From assembly GCA_018971305.1 (NCBI GenBank), contig JAGXBC010000006.1, forward strand, positions 1-39,849: a stretch of DNA of 39,849 bases. The letters are read 5' to 3'. Numbering within the stretch: the first letter of the stretch is position 1; each line of letters opens with the position of its first letter. Origin of the DNA: Patescibacteria group bacterium. Its GTDB lineage: Bacteria > Patescibacteria > Paceibacteria > UBA6257 > 2-01-FULL-56-20. Positions 13,287 to 21,853 of the stretch are shown here, one piece after another. The position numbers and the translations under genes are program-made. Under the pieces are notes generated by a model. The model was not told the DNA's origin and did no database searches. It was given only the letters and a program-made list of their open reading frames with translations.

Positions 13287-13298
13287 ATTATACCCTTG

Positions 13299-13307
13299 TG
13301 GTAGTAT
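13299..13307 (+). promoter_or_regulatory. Scaffold promoter, leaderless
   Basis: TGG plus TAGTAT (13302-13307), then exactly six bases to the ATG at 13314. Confidence 0.55.
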
Positions 13308-13313
13308 ACGTTT

Positions 13314-14252
13314 ATGGCACCTAAGATTAAACCTCCCTATGAGGATTTGCACAACAAATCCATGCGTACCCTCGTGAAAGAGGCGCACGAAAAGGTTGCT
13401 GATGCAGGTAAGCCGCCTGAGGATACCAAGCCGCCTGAAACCAAACCTCCCGAAACGAAACCCCCGGAGAGTAAGCCGCCGGAAACGAAACCCAATGAAA
13501 AGCCAACGCTCTCGGTAGAGGACATCAAAAAGAACGCCCGCGAGGCGGTAGCCGAGGAAGTGAAGAAAAACACGGAGGAACTGAAGGCAGAAATCAAAAA
13601 GATACAGGACTCCACCCAAACCAATGAAGAAAAGAACAAACAAATCGAAGCACTGAAAGTGAAATGGCAGGGGGTTGACCCCAAAACCGGGAAGCCGTCA
13701 CCAGTCAATTATGATGAAATCGTTGCGGAAACACGCCGTATCGTCATGGAGGAAGTCAAACAGTTCTACAAAGAGCAGAAGGAACACGAACTGGAGGAAA
13801 TGAAAAAAGTGCAGACCGAGGACGAGCAGAAAAAGGTACAAGAGAAAAAAACCTATGAAGAACGCCTGACCCAAGTGCAGGCCCGTATCAATAATGAAAT
13901 GGAGGAACTATTCGTACAAGGTAAACTGGCCCGGCCAAAGGATATAAACGATCTGAAAGACCCGGCGGCCCGCAAAGTGAAAGACCTCTTCGACCAAGCC
14001 GCAGCCTACAATATGCAACGGCAGAAGGAAGGCAAGGAGCTGGAGCCATCAATCGCAAAGTTCTTCTTCATGTACTACAAGCCAAAGGGCGACCAACCCG
14101 CGGGAGCCGATGCCCCCGTATCGACCAATAAAGCAGCGCCGCCCCCGGCAGATACTGAAGACCGATATGTCTATGCACGCGACCACCGCAAGAGTATGCG
14201 CCAAATCCTGTATGAAGCGGCACAGAGGGCGCTCGGAAAAAAGACCCCTTGA
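13314..14252 (+). CDS. Scaffolding protein (probable)
   Basis: 312 residues, extremely charged. Residues 33-62 hold five KPPE(T/S/D) repeats, residues 66-220 form long coiled-coil helices (EEVKKNTEELKAEIKKIQ...), and the C-terminus is basic (RDHRKSMRQILYEAAQRALGKK), as in scaffolds that bind the capsid through a C-terminal helix-turn-helix. It sits directly before the capsid gene. It would guide procapsid assembly and leave before packaging. The family is not identified by motif, only by composition and place. Confidence 0.75.
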   Translation: MAPKIKPPYEDLHNKSMRTLVKEAHEKVADAGKPPEDTKPPETKPPETKPPESKPPETKPNEKPTLSVEDIKKNAREAVAEEVKKNTEELKAEIKKIQDSTQTNEEKNKQIEALKVKWQGVDPKTGKPSPVNYDEIVAETRRIVMEEVKQFYKEQKEHELEEMKKVQTEDEQKKVQEKKTYEERLTQVQARINNEMEELFVQGKLARPKDINDLKDPAARKVKDLFDQAAAYNMQRQKEGKELEPSIAKFFFMYYKPKGDQPAGADAPVSTNKAAPPPADTEDRYVYARDHRKSMRQILYEAAQRALGKKTP

Positions 14253-14322
14253 CAAAAATTAAAATAGGGTTTACGATATGTACAGTTCACGAGACTTACT
14301 CGGCAAGTAGCCGAGTTTTTTT
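14249..14322 (+). promoter_or_regulatory. Promoter-hairpin-start cassette 2 (major capsid)
   Basis: TTGACA (14249-14254), 17 bases, TACGAT (14272-14277). Hairpin ACTCGGC (14298-14304) with GCCGAGT (14310-14316), loop AAGTA, then seven Ts. The capsid ATG follows 11 bases later at 14334 with no Shine-Dalgarno. It is the only one of the six cassettes with a consensus -35 box. Confidence 0.75.
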
Positions 14323-14333
14323 GTGCAAAAAAT

Positions 14334-15443
14334 ATGGCATACGATGGAATCCAAAATTCAAATCGCGTAACCGGCTTAACTACCCGCGCTCTCTATACGA
14401 AGGTAGTCGACCAAGTTCTTAACTCCGCAACCTACTACTCCCGGCTTGTTTCACAGGGCGAACCCTTTGAAGGCTCAACGATGGACGTTACCTATGATGT
14501 AACGGCAGACAGCGGTGGGCAGTTCTTCACCGGGCTTGAAACGCTCAACAGTTCAGCCGTCAACACGACAGCAACAGCATCATTCGCACACACGGCCTAC
14601 ACACAGCCGGTGGTTAGCATTATGCTTGAGAGCTTTGCAAACGTCGGAAGCCTCGGCATTATCAATCTTGATACCTTCAAATATAACAAAGCAGCGGCCC
14701 AAGCACTGCAACAGCTCGGCAGCTCAATCTATAGCACAGGCTCTGGTAACCAGCCGCTTGGCCTTACCGCCATTGTCGATGACAGCACCAACGTGGCAAC
14801 TATCGGAGGACTGGCACGATCGACCTACACCGTACTCGACTCAACCCTTACCGCATATGCATCAGGTAAACTGACGCTGGCAACGATGGGCACACAATAT
14901 GATAGTGCCATCGCCTCGGGTATGGCAGAGGAAACACCGAATGTCGGCGTTACCACAAAAGGCATTTTCACACTCTATGAGCAGCTCTTAACCCCGAATG
15001 TCCGGGCAACCTACGATGAAGTCGGATATGATCGGGTCTTGGTACGCAGCAAATTCGGCCAGAGGGGCAGCGCAGAACTCAAGAACGCATCAGGCTTTAA
15101 TGCACTGTCCTACCGCGATATGCACATCATGCGTGACGATCAGGCAACAGCACAAATGCTCTGGATGGTCAACGAAGATTACATACACTGGCATGGCCGC
15201 ACAGAGGTGCCGGCAGAGTATGAAGACGTCCTTGAGAAAGTGGATTTTGGCACAAGCGAAGTCTATGAGGGTACAGGTGCAATGGCACTGGATATGCCGT
15301 CCGAGTATAATGGATGGTTCTACCAGAAACCGCTTTTGATCCCGGATCAGGCAGGACGCATTGCAAGGTTTTACGTCATAGGACAAACAATCCCGCTGTC
15401 CTTCCGACGTCACAGCAAGGGTACAGGGATAACAGGAGTTTAA
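14334..15443 (+). CDS. Major capsid protein, HK97 fold
   Basis: 369 residues. Size, position after the scaffold and the pattern of conserved blocks fit HK97-type capsid proteins: an N-terminal arm with LTTRALYTKVVDQVL, an E-loop-like segment GSTMDVTYDVTADSGGQFFTGLE, and an A-domain region GFNALSYRDMHIMRDDQA. No protease gene or N-terminal propeptide is evident, so the separate scaffold probably does the delta-domain's job. It should form the icosahedral shell. Confidence 0.88.
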   Translation: MAYDGIQNSNRVTGLTTRALYTKVVDQVLNSATYYSRLVSQGEPFEGSTMDVTYDVTADSGGQFFTGLETLNSSAVNTTATASFAHTAYTQPVVSIMLESFANVGSLGIINLDTFKYNKAAAQALQQLGSSIYSTGSGNQPLGLTAIVDDSTNVATIGGLARSTYTVLDSTLTAYASGKLTLATMGTQYDSAIASGMAEETPNVGVTTKGIFTLYEQLLTPNVRATYDEVGYDRVLVRSKFGQRGSAELKNASGFNALSYRDMHIMRDDQATAQMLWMVNEDYIHWHGRTEVPAEYEDVLEKVDFGTSEVYEGTGAMALDMPSEYNGWFYQKPLLIPDQAGRIARFYVIGQTIPLSFRRHSKGTGITGV

Positions 15444-15444
15444 T

Positions 15445-16191
15445 ATGGCTAACATAACCGGACCAGCATTTTTATCATATACAGACCTCTACGCAAACGA
15501 CACGACAATCCCGAGCGGATTGTACCTTGGCGCACGATCATACGGTGACGGCGGCAAGATGTTCCGCTATGCCTTAGCGGGTGGCTCTGATCTTGTAAAA
15601 GGCAACTTACTGCAGGAACGCGCGGAAGATACGCAATTTGAGAACATGGCGGTACTGGCACAGGCCATTGCAACCGCAGGTGTTCTGCAAACCGTCCCGG
15701 TAACCAATGGCTCAACAACCGTCGCAGCCCATGATTTCGATGGAGGCTCGCTCTCCGTCTACACGACCCCGGATGGCGGCTCTGAATATAAAATCCTTGG
15801 TCACACGACTGGGGGATCAGGTGCGGCATTGACGCTCACTATTGATAGGCCACTACAAACCGCATGGACAACCTCCACCAAAGTCAACATGAAGTGGAAC
15901 CCATGGAGCAAAGTAATCCAAGCACCCGCTACGACCCAAACCGGTATCCCAGTCGGTGTCGCCATTTATGCCATCCCGACGGCTACCTATGGGTGGGTAC
16001 AGACCCACGGCGAAGCCGCCGTTCTCTCGGACGGGTCGACGTTCGCAGTAGGCTCCGAGGTTGGGACACCTTCGGGTACCGCAGGCTGTGTCACAGTGTA
16101 TGCAGCAGGTACAACCCATGCAAAGGTTGGCTCCGTTCGACAAGCAGCAGCATCAGGACATTGGATTTCAATTTTCCTCCAGATAGACTAA
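15445..16191 (+). CDS. Capsid-associated (decoration-like) protein
   Basis: 248 residues, starts one base after the capsid stop. The N-terminal half (GARSYGDGGKMFRYALAGG) resembles capsid-adjacent proteins of many phages. The middle segment VTNGSTTVAAHDFDGGSLSV plus TLTIDRPLQTAW is a small inserted beta domain. Composition is Gly/Ala/Thr-rich, beta structure predominates. Probable minor capsid or decoration protein. Confidence 0.7.
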   Translation: MANITGPAFLSYTDLYANDTTIPSGLYLGARSYGDGGKMFRYALAGGSDLVKGNLLQERAEDTQFENMAVLAQAIATAGVLQTVPVTNGSTTVAAHDFDGGSLSVYTTPDGGSEYKILGHTTGGSGAALTLTIDRPLQTAWTTSTKVNMKWNPWSKVIQAPATTQTGIPVGVAIYAIPTATYGWVQTHGEAAVLSDGSTFAVGSEVGTPSGTAGCVTVYAAGTTHAKVGSVRQAAASGHWISIFLQID

Positions 16192-16221
16192 CCTTCTATC
16201 TTCGAGGAAGGAGTCTAAACT

Positions 16222-16992
16222 ATGGCAGCACTCACATCAGGACTACTTGAAGGCGCAATGGGCGGTTTACCGCTTGTCCGTGATTTTGGTATCAATACCA
16301 ATAAAAACATCACGGTCGGTGGCACTGCAAATATTGACCTTTCAGGATCATCGGGAACATTCCTTACCCCGTCGGGCGCCGTTACCATCGGGCCGGGGGC
16401 AGTTACCGTATCGGGTGCTGTTACCTTATCGGCAGCCGCAACCGCATCATCGACACTGGCCGTAACAGGTGTCCTAACCCCCACGGGAGGTATTGCGGCA
16501 GCAGGTGGCAAATCCGTCCCCACGGTCTACCACTCCGGCGGCTACCAAGCACCGGCAACCACAGGATTAACACAAACGCAAATCGTTACAACGGACAGCT
16601 ACTATGTCGAAGTCTTTATCCCGGCAAATGTCACCCTAACTGGTATCTCTCTCTTACAGGGCCATACAACCAATGCCAGCGTCAATCTATCTGTAGGATT
16701 GGCAGACTCTACCGGGGTTATCGTAGCGAAGAGTGCAACAACCGTCGCACAAGGAGCAGCAGATGCCTATCAACAGATTCCCTTCACCGCAACATACCAA
16801 GCAGTCGGCCCGGCGAAGTACTTTATCGTTCTGCAAGGCTCGGCAACGACAGGATTTTTCGCCACCCACACGATCGGGAACTTCGGGGCGAAGCTCTTGA
16901 CCTCAGAAACCTTTGGAACATTTTTAACGACAGCTACCTACGCAACCACAACCTTCACCACGGCCCAAGGCCCGGTGGCAGACACCTACTAA
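16222..16992 (+). CDS. Beta-rich virion decoration or fibre protein
   Basis: 256 residues. The first 110 residues are Gly/Thr/Ala repeats resembling a beta-helix or collagen-like shaft (GAVTIGPGAVTVSGAVTLSA). The C-terminal 140 residues form a probable jelly-roll (YYVEVFIPANVTLTGISLLQG). A good ribosome site (AGGAAGGAG) lies within a short hairpin, CCTTC/GAAGG, before the start. Head-surface decoration by position. Confidence 0.65.
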   Translation: MAALTSGLLEGAMGGLPLVRDFGINTNKNITVGGTANIDLSGSSGTFLTPSGAVTIGPGAVTVSGAVTLSAAATASSTLAVTGVLTPTGGIAAAGGKSVPTVYHSGGYQAPATTGLTQTQIVTTDSYYVEVFIPANVTLTGISLLQGHTTNASVNLSVGLADSTGVIVAKSATTVAQGAADAYQQIPFTATYQAVGPAKYFIVLQGSATTGFFATHTIGNFGAKLLTSETFGTFLTTATYATTTFTTAQGPVADTY

Positions 16993-17004
16993 ACTCTACC
17001 CGTT

Positions 17005-17013
17005 TGATACAAT
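17005..17013 (+). promoter_or_regulatory. Glycosyltransferase promoter, leaderless
   Basis: TGA plus TACAAT (17008-17013), then exactly six bases to the ATG at 17020. Confidence 0.55.
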
Positions 17014-17019
17014 ACCTTC

Positions 17020-17625
17020 ATGTACAATATCATGGTTGGCATGGCTACCGGCGGCACCGTCCGTTCCGAGACGGTCAGCTCGCTCGTTGGGGCATTAGAA
17101 GTTATAAAGGGGAAGGGTGCCGGCGTGGCCCTCTCATTACAGATCGGTGGCTATGTCGCGCATAACAGAAATGAGCTGGTCAAACTGGCACAGGAGAATA
17201 AATCCACCCACATCATGTTCATCGATAATGATATGGTCTTCAAGCCCTCCGCAATCCAACGCCTTTTAGACCACGATAAAGACATCGTGGGGGCAAACTA
17301 TAATGCACGGGGCGTACCGGGGAAACCTGTGATAATGACAATGAAGCTGACCAACCCCGAAACCGATGAAAATAAAGGACAGTATATGCAGGTTAACTTC
17401 CCCCCGCAGCTCTTTAAGTGCTGGTCGCTTGGTACGGGCTTCATGCTGGTAAAGACCAGCGTGTTTGATAAGCTCGCGCGCCCCTATTTCGTTGCGTATG
17501 AGGAGCCAAACGGTGAACACCACACCGAGGACGTCGAGTTCTGTAAAAAGGCCCACGAGGCAGGGTATGATGTATGGTGCAGCCCTACCATAGAGATTAA
17601 ACATATCGGAACGTATGAATACTGA
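17020..17625 (+). CDS. GT-A type glycosyltransferase
   Basis: 201 residues. A Rossmann-like N-terminal half ends with the metal and nucleotide-sugar motif FIDNDM (D69-x-D71), followed by a probable acceptor region and HHTEDVEFCKKAHEAGYDVW, where the ED pair is the usual catalytic-base position, and a terminal HIGTYEY. The family resembles GT2-like or ANP1-like phage enzymes. Likely transfers a sugar from a nucleotide sugar. The target (capsid, fibre or host glycan) is not shown. Overlaps the methyltransferase gene. Confidence 0.82.
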   Translation: MYNIMVGMATGGTVRSETVSSLVGALEVIKGKGAGVALSLQIGGYVAHNRNELVKLAQENKSTHIMFIDNDMVFKPSAIQRLLDHDKDIVGANYNARGVPGKPVIMTMKLTNPETDENKGQYMQVNFPPQLFKCWSLGTGFMLVKTSVFDKLARPYFVAYEEPNGEHHTEDVEFCKKAHEAGYDVWCSPTIEIKHIGTYEY

Positions 17626-18178
17626 GTTCACCCAAGATTGGTTTTCACAAAATATCCCCATATGGCAGGCTATTATTGGCCCCAAAAAGGGAAATGCCAT
17701 AAACGCGCTGGAAATAGGGTGCTTCGAGGGCCGTGCAACCTGCTGGCTTCTGGATAACGTCCTGACCAGCCCTGAGAGCCATATAACCTGCGTGGATACC
17801 TTCCACAGCGATGAGGAACTAAAGGATATAGATTTTGGAAAAGTGAAAGAACGATTTATCCACAATACGTCCCCCTACGGTGGAAAAGTATCACTCGTTG
17901 TTGACACCTCTGAAAACTACCTGCGGCACACTGCACAGCAGTTCAGCCTCATCTATATAGACGGCTCCCACATGGCCCCGGACGTCCTCACTGATGCGGT
18001 ACTGGCACACCGCACACTGGAAAAGGGCGGGATCATGGTTTTCGATGATTACCTCTGGACGGGATTAGGCAAATTGGTACGAAGCCCTAAGATGGGCATA
18101 GACGCCTTTTTAGACTGCTTTGGGCATCTTTATACCCCTCTTTCCATAGGCTATCAGGTAATCATTTGCAAAAAGTGA
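17615..18178 (+). CDS. SAM-dependent methyltransferase (class I)
   Basis: 187 residues. Motif I ALEIGCFEGRA (31-41) binds SAM, the acidic residue after strand 2 is in TCVDTFHSD, motif IV is IYIDGSH (D116), and GGIMVFDDYLW is the following strand and metal-like site. This is the Methyltransf_24 pattern usually acting on small molecules or sugars rather than DNA. Co-translated with the glycosyltransferase by overlap, so a glycan-tailoring role is the natural guess. Confidence 0.82.
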   Translation: MNTEFTQDWFSQNIPIWQAIIGPKKGNAINALEIGCFEGRATCWLLDNVLTSPESHITCVDTFHSDEELKDIDFGKVKERFIHNTSPYGGKVSLVVDTSENYLRHTAQQFSLIYIDGSHMAPDVLTDAVLAHRTLEKGGIMVFDDYLWTGLGKLVRSPKMGIDAFLDCFGHLYTPLSIGYQVIICKK

Positions 18179-18184
18179 TATAAT
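18176..18184 (+). promoter_or_regulatory. Leaderless promoter for the 18191 gene
   Basis: TGA plus TATAAT (18179-18184), then exactly six bases to the ATG at 18191. The TGA is also the methyltransferase stop codon. Confidence 0.65.
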
Positions 18185-18190
18185 GACCCT

Positions 18191-18724
18191 ATGGCAGCAA
18201 CAAACGGTGCCCAGCCGAGAGACGCAAACAGGCAAGTACTCACCTACTTAGGCCCAGTCCTTTCCAACTCAAAAACCCTAGTCGGAAGCAATGCGACTGT
18301 GGCCGTGCCCCTTTTTACCCTTACGGGGACGGTCATGGTGACGGGCTTATGGGGCGTTGTAACAACAGTACTAGGGGCAAATAACACCGCGGCATATTTC
18401 AGATTAAACGACCAGACGGTACAATCAAACATCACCGTAAACACCGGCGTAACCCTAAGTGCCGCCGCAGCAGGGTCGGTCATTGTGAAGAATGGCCTTG
18501 CAGCCGCAGCCGCCGTCCTTCTGTCCGCATCACAGGAGCGCGTGTCGGAGCCTACGACACTGGAAACGCTGTACTTCTCACCCTTTGTTATAGTTAAAAA
18601 GCCGGCAGCAACGACACAAATCGAGTTCGTCTACTCCACGACTGACACCCCGACATCAGGTGCTATCCAGTTCTTCGTAGCCTACTACCCCCTCTCCGCA
18701 GATGGTGATTTAGCCATCGTCTAA
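18191..18724 (+). CDS. Virion protein with RDANR N-terminal motif
   Basis: 177 residues. N-terminal GAQPRDANRQVLTYLG shares the RDANR block with the fibre-like protein at 20684, followed by a beta-rich Ala/Val/Thr domain (VMVTGLWGVVTTVLGANN). No enzyme motif. Likely a decoration or attachment protein on the virion; the shared motif may be a docking peptide. Confidence 0.65.
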   Translation: MAATNGAQPRDANRQVLTYLGPVLSNSKTLVGSNATVAVPLFTLTGTVMVTGLWGVVTTVLGANNTAAYFRLNDQTVQSNITVNTGVTLSAAAAGSVIVKNGLAAAAAVLLSASQERVSEPTTLETLYFSPFVIVKKPAATTQIEFVYSTTDTPTSGAIQFFVAYYPLSADGDLAIV

Positions 18725-18741
18725 TCGTTTTTATACCCCTA

Positions 18742-18764
18742 TGCTATACTACATTGAGAAGGAG
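18742..18764 (+). promoter_or_regulatory. Extended -10 promoter plus Shine-Dalgarno
   Basis: TGC plus TATACT (18745-18750) and AAGGAG (18759-18764), eight bases before the ATG at 18773. It shows that this phage also uses conventional leaders. Confidence 0.6.
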
Positions 18765-18772
18765 TAAATAAT

Positions 18773-19045
18773 ATGGCAGAACCAACAGATGAGCAGAAAA
18801 AGGAAGCCGCTGCAAAATTGCAGATGGAGCTTGATACCGAATACTCGGTTGTCTTCAAAAAACGCGAATGGGTATTGATCTATAATATCCTAACCTCCGT
18901 AACGTATAAGCTGGGCGATGCAACCCTCGTCCTGCCGATCGTTGAGAAGGTGGCACGCGATGCAGACCTTTTGCAAAAACCGCAACCGGTAGCAAAACCT
19001 GCAGCAGCGCCGGAGAAGCCAGCGGATAAGGTACTAACAAACTAA
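18773..19045 (+). CDS. Hypothetical structural-region protein
   Basis: 90 residues. A helical domain (residues 5-62) and a Pro/Ala/Lys-rich tail (QPVAKPAAAPEKPADK) that resembles the tail of the next gene's product. No recognised family. Conventional ribosome site. Confidence 0.7.
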   Translation: MAEPTDEQKKEAAAKLQMELDTEYSVVFKKREWVLIYNILTSVTYKLGDATLVLPIVEKVARDADLLQKPQPVAKPAAAPEKPADKVLTN

Positions 19046-19046
19046 C

Positions 19047-19658
19047 ATGGATCCAGAAGCACAACAGCGAGCATTGGTAGCTAATCAGCTGCGCCAGCGG
19101 GAGCTTGCCCGCAAGTCGCAGGACATCATACGGATTTATAATCCGCTGTATCAGGATTTCCGCTTCCTCTATGATGGGTATCCTAACACCGTAAAGGCGC
19201 GTGAAACGAAGGACGTGGAACGCTACAAAGCCGAGCTGTACTTCAAGAAAATCTCCCAGTACATCATTGGCCTCTCACAGATCGAAAAGGGTGAGGCGCT
19301 GCTGAAAAAGCGCCGGGATAGGGGGCTGGACGAGATACTGGATAAATACCAAGAGAGCAAGCAGATATGGGATAATACCCCGAAAATGAACGACCCGCAG
19401 CTGCTGGAACAAATCGCAAAGGTAGTCATTATCGGTCTGGTAGAGGAATACGGAAAAGAGGAACCGCTGCCCGGACAGCGTGAGGAACCGAAGCCGGAAA
19501 TGACCAACGTAGACGAAATTATCTTTAGGAAAATTGCAGACCGTAAAATAGAGGCCGCCCCCGAGCCGGTAGCAAAGCCGGTCACCAAAACGCTTGACGA
19601 AATGAAAAAGGATGAGGACGGAGCACCGCCGGTCAAAAAACTGGAGAAAGCAAAATGA
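19047..19658 (+). CDS. Helical virion-region protein
   Basis: 203 residues, largely helical and charged. DIIRIYNPLYQDFRFLYDGYPN near the N-terminus is its most distinctive block; the C-terminus is a Pro/Lys/Glu-rich linker. Starts one base after the previous stop. Might be a head or neck component by position; no family recognised. Confidence 0.7.
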   Translation: MDPEAQQRALVANQLRQRELARKSQDIIRIYNPLYQDFRFLYDGYPNTVKARETKDVERYKAELYFKKISQYIIGLSQIEKGEALLKKRRDRGLDEILDKYQESKQIWDNTPKMNDPQLLEQIAKVVIIGLVEEYGKEEPLPGQREEPKPEMTNVDEIIFRKIADRKIEAAPEPVAKPVTKTLDEMKKDEDGAPPVKKLEKAK

Positions 19659-19900
19659 GCGCCATATCAGAAAAAATATCAGCAATCATGGGCTTCACGA
19701 TCAAAGAGGGCAAATGGGCCTCCTTCATAACCCCTATGGATCAGGAGGGGGAACCGACACGGAGGCATATATCGGATATGCTTTTCGCTCTCTGTGAGGT
19801 CGTAGAAGACCTTGAAAAGCGCGTGAAGGAATTGGAGGATTATGTTGCGCGAAACGAAGCGGGACGACACCCCGACGAGTCTGTACAACCCGCTAAATAA
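19655..19900 (+). CDS. Small coiled-coil protein
   Basis: 81 residues, ATGA-coupled to the gene before it. Residues 45-66 (LCEVVEDLEKRVKELEDYV) form a short coiled coil. The last 20 codons overlap the next gene by 59 bases. No known family. Confidence 0.65.
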   Translation: MSAISEKISAIMGFTIKEGKWASFITPMDQEGEPTRRHISDMLFALCEVVEDLEKRVKELEDYVARNEAGRHPDESVQPAK

Positions 19901-20108
19901 TGACTTTGTTGTACAAATGGCAGATGATAATAATATCCCCCATCTCTATACCCTCCACGCGGAGGAAATTGAAACATTCCCAGCGTATATAGCACGTCAT
20001 ATTAAGAAAAAATTAGCTGAAAAAATATATCTAGACCGATATGGGGGGAAAATAACAAAAGAAAGTATCATGCCTGCCATTTTACAGGAAATAGAGGTAA
20101 CACTATGA
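19842..20108 (+). CDS. Conserved phage hypothetical (DxPTSLYNPLN type)
   Basis: 88 residues. The opening RDDTPTSLYNPLNNDF and central AEEIETFPAYIARHIKKKLA recall a small protein found among phage structural genes. It is about the size and charge of a head or tail accessory. Base composition turns AT-rich inside this gene, near base 19,900. Stop and next start overlap as ATGA. Confidence 0.7.
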   Translation: MLRETKRDDTPTSLYNPLNNDFVVQMADDNNIPHLYTLHAEEIETFPAYIARHIKKKLAEKIYLDRYGGKITKESIMPAILQEIEVTL

Positions 20109-20632
20109 ATATACAAATTCTTAAAGATAAATCCGCCGATCTTTTTCAAATATTGGAGGTAAGTTTTTCTGAACTATCTAACCTTGACCAAAAAAGAAAA
20201 GAGATTGAGGAATATGACCATGAGGTACGTGAAAATGAAAAGAAAATACTTCTTAAAGAAGATTCGTTAAATATACGGGAAAAAAATTTAGAAAATGATG
20301 TACATGCCCTTCAATTGAAACGTGAAGAATTAGCGCGGCTGGAACAGAAAATAAATCACAGTAGAGAACAAATAATAAAAGCAAAAGAGCAACTTTCTAT
20401 TCTTGATGAAAAATTAAAAGAAATGCAGATTTATGAGGTAAAAATTAATGAAAAGAAAAAGGAATTAGAAAATCTTAAACCCAAAGAGGACGAATTAGCA
20501 CATCGTGAAACTATGTTACAAAAGGAAAAAGAGATTGACAGGAAGCGGAAAGAACATCTCGATAACCGGGTAAAAAAAATACGACAGGTGGAACAGAGAT
20601 TACAGATTGAAGCAGATGATAATTTAGAGTAA
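20105..20632 (+). CDS. Long coiled-coil protein
   Basis: 175 residues that are almost entirely one heptad-repeat coiled coil (KREELARLEQKINHSREQII...), Glu/Lys-rich and AT-rich in codons. It could be a trimeric fibre shaft or an internal spacer, placed just before the fibre gene. No globular domain seen. Confidence 0.7.
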   Translation: MNIQILKDKSADLFQILEVSFSELSNLDQKRKEIEEYDHEVRENEKKILLKEDSLNIREKNLENDVHALQLKREELARLEQKINHSREQIIKAKEQLSILDEKLKEMQIYEVKINEKKKELENLKPKEDELAHRETMLQKEKEIDRKRKEHLDNRVKKIRQVEQRLQIEADDNLE

Positions 20633-20633
20633 G

Positions 20634-20683
20634 TGGTATAATATATATAAAGGACATACCTTGCATACCGGCAAGGTTTTTTT
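20634..20683 (+). promoter_or_regulatory. Promoter-hairpin-start cassette 3 (fibre)
   Basis: TGG plus TATAAT (20637-20642). Hairpin ACCTTGC (20658-20664) with GCAAGGT (20671-20677), loop ATACCG, then a run of seven Ts ending at the ATG at 20684. Confidence 0.75.
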
Positions 20684-21850
20684 ATGGCTGATCCACTACA
20701 ACGCGATGCAAATAGGGTACCTGTTATGGGAGCAGTTTCATCATTAAGCTCTACAACAGTATCCCCCATTACCTATACTCCTATTACAGGAGTTAATCCC
20801 GTGAATGTCGCTATTGTTGACGCATCGGGAACACAAATAACCTCATTCGGCGGCGGCACGCAATATGCCAACGCCGCAGTGGTAGCTACTCCCACGGGTA
20901 CGGTGGCTTTAGGTTATGACGGAGCTAATGTCAGGGCGTTGTTAACCGATACCACGGGAAAGTTAAACGTGACGGGTTCGATAACGGCGACTAACCCTTC
21001 TGTAGGTTCAACGGGGGTGGCAATTCCTACATCGGCCACGCTTTTAGGAGGTTCGGACGGAACTAATTTACAGCCCCTGCAGATTGACGCTTCCAAAAAC
21101 TTAAAAGTTTTACTCGCTAACGCTTCAGTTGCTGTTACGGGCACTTTCTGGCAGGCGACTCAACCAGTATCAGGTACCTTTTGGCAAACCACTCAACCCG
21201 TATCACTAGCTTCCCTTCCTCCCTTAGCCACGGGAACTAACAATATAGGAGTTGTAGATATAGCGGATACTGCTGGTAATAAATTTACTTCAAACTCAAC
21301 TACTTTTACTTCTAAGTATGCCCAAGATATTAATTTACTCGGAACTTTGGGTACTGCTTTCTCAACTGCTGGCAAAATAGACATTACGGCTATTCCCGCA
21401 GGAACTAATTTAATAGGAAAAGTTGAAGTCTCGGACGGCACGAATATCTTAAATACTACTACCAATCCAGCGGTAGTATCCGAAATTCCCACGTCAAATA
21501 CCGGATGGTCTTTTAATTACCAGTCGGCCTTATCAAACACAAAAGCGCAAATTAAGGGGACGGCGGGCATTTTTGGAGGGTATGTAATGTTATATAACCC
21601 CAATACAGCCGTAACTTATATTCAAGTTTTTAATAAAGCAAGTGCTAATGTAACTGTTGGGACTACAGCACCAGACTTTGTAATTCCTCTTCCAGGAGTG
21701 GCTTCTGCTTCAGCCACAGGAAGTGCAGCAAATGTGGAGTTTAGCGTAGGGATAGTTATGAATACGGGTATAACGGTAGCGGCAACAACTACCCCTACAG
21801 GTTCTACAGCTCCGGCAAATGCAATTATGGCAACCTTTTTATACCTTTAA
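20684..21850 (+). CDS. Fibre or spike protein with RDANR docking motif
   Basis: 388 residues. N-terminal PLQRDANRVPVMGAVSS matches an opening I associate with phage fibre-like proteins and shares RDANR with the 18191 product. Then come repetitive beta segments (FWQATQPVSGTFWQTTQPVS) and a C-terminal beta domain (YVMLYNPNTAVTYIQVFNKA). Likely a virion surface fibre. AT-rich codon use sets it apart from the capsid genes. Confidence 0.7.
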   Translation: MADPLQRDANRVPVMGAVSSLSSTTVSPITYTPITGVNPVNVAIVDASGTQITSFGGGTQYANAAVVATPTGTVALGYDGANVRALLTDTTGKLNVTGSITATNPSVGSTGVAIPTSATLLGGSDGTNLQPLQIDASKNLKVLLANASVAVTGTFWQATQPVSGTFWQTTQPVSLASLPPLATGTNNIGVVDIADTAGNKFTSNSTTFTSKYAQDINLLGTLGTAFSTAGKIDITAIPAGTNLIGKVEVSDGTNILNTTTNPAVVSEIPTSNTGWSFNYQSALSNTKAQIKGTAGIFGGYVMLYNPNTAVTYIQVFNKASANVTVGTTAPDFVIPLPGVASASATGSAANVEFSVGIVMNTGITVAATTTPTGSTAPANAIMATFLYL

Positions 21851-21853
21851 AAT

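Noticed and set aside
13417..13500. Short tandem repeats resembling a CRISPR-like array
   Set aside because: They are in-frame KPPE(T/S) codon repeats in the scaffold, far too short and without spacers.
13113..13643. 176-codon minus-strand frame opposite the scaffold
   Set aside because: Composition (Phe/Leu/Arg/Gly repeats) is the antisense of the charged scaffold codons and KPPE repeats.
16192..16215. Hairpin CCTTC/GAAGG between two decoration genes as a terminator
   Set aside because: There is no U-run, and the 3' arm is the ribosome site of the next gene. At most it modulates translation.
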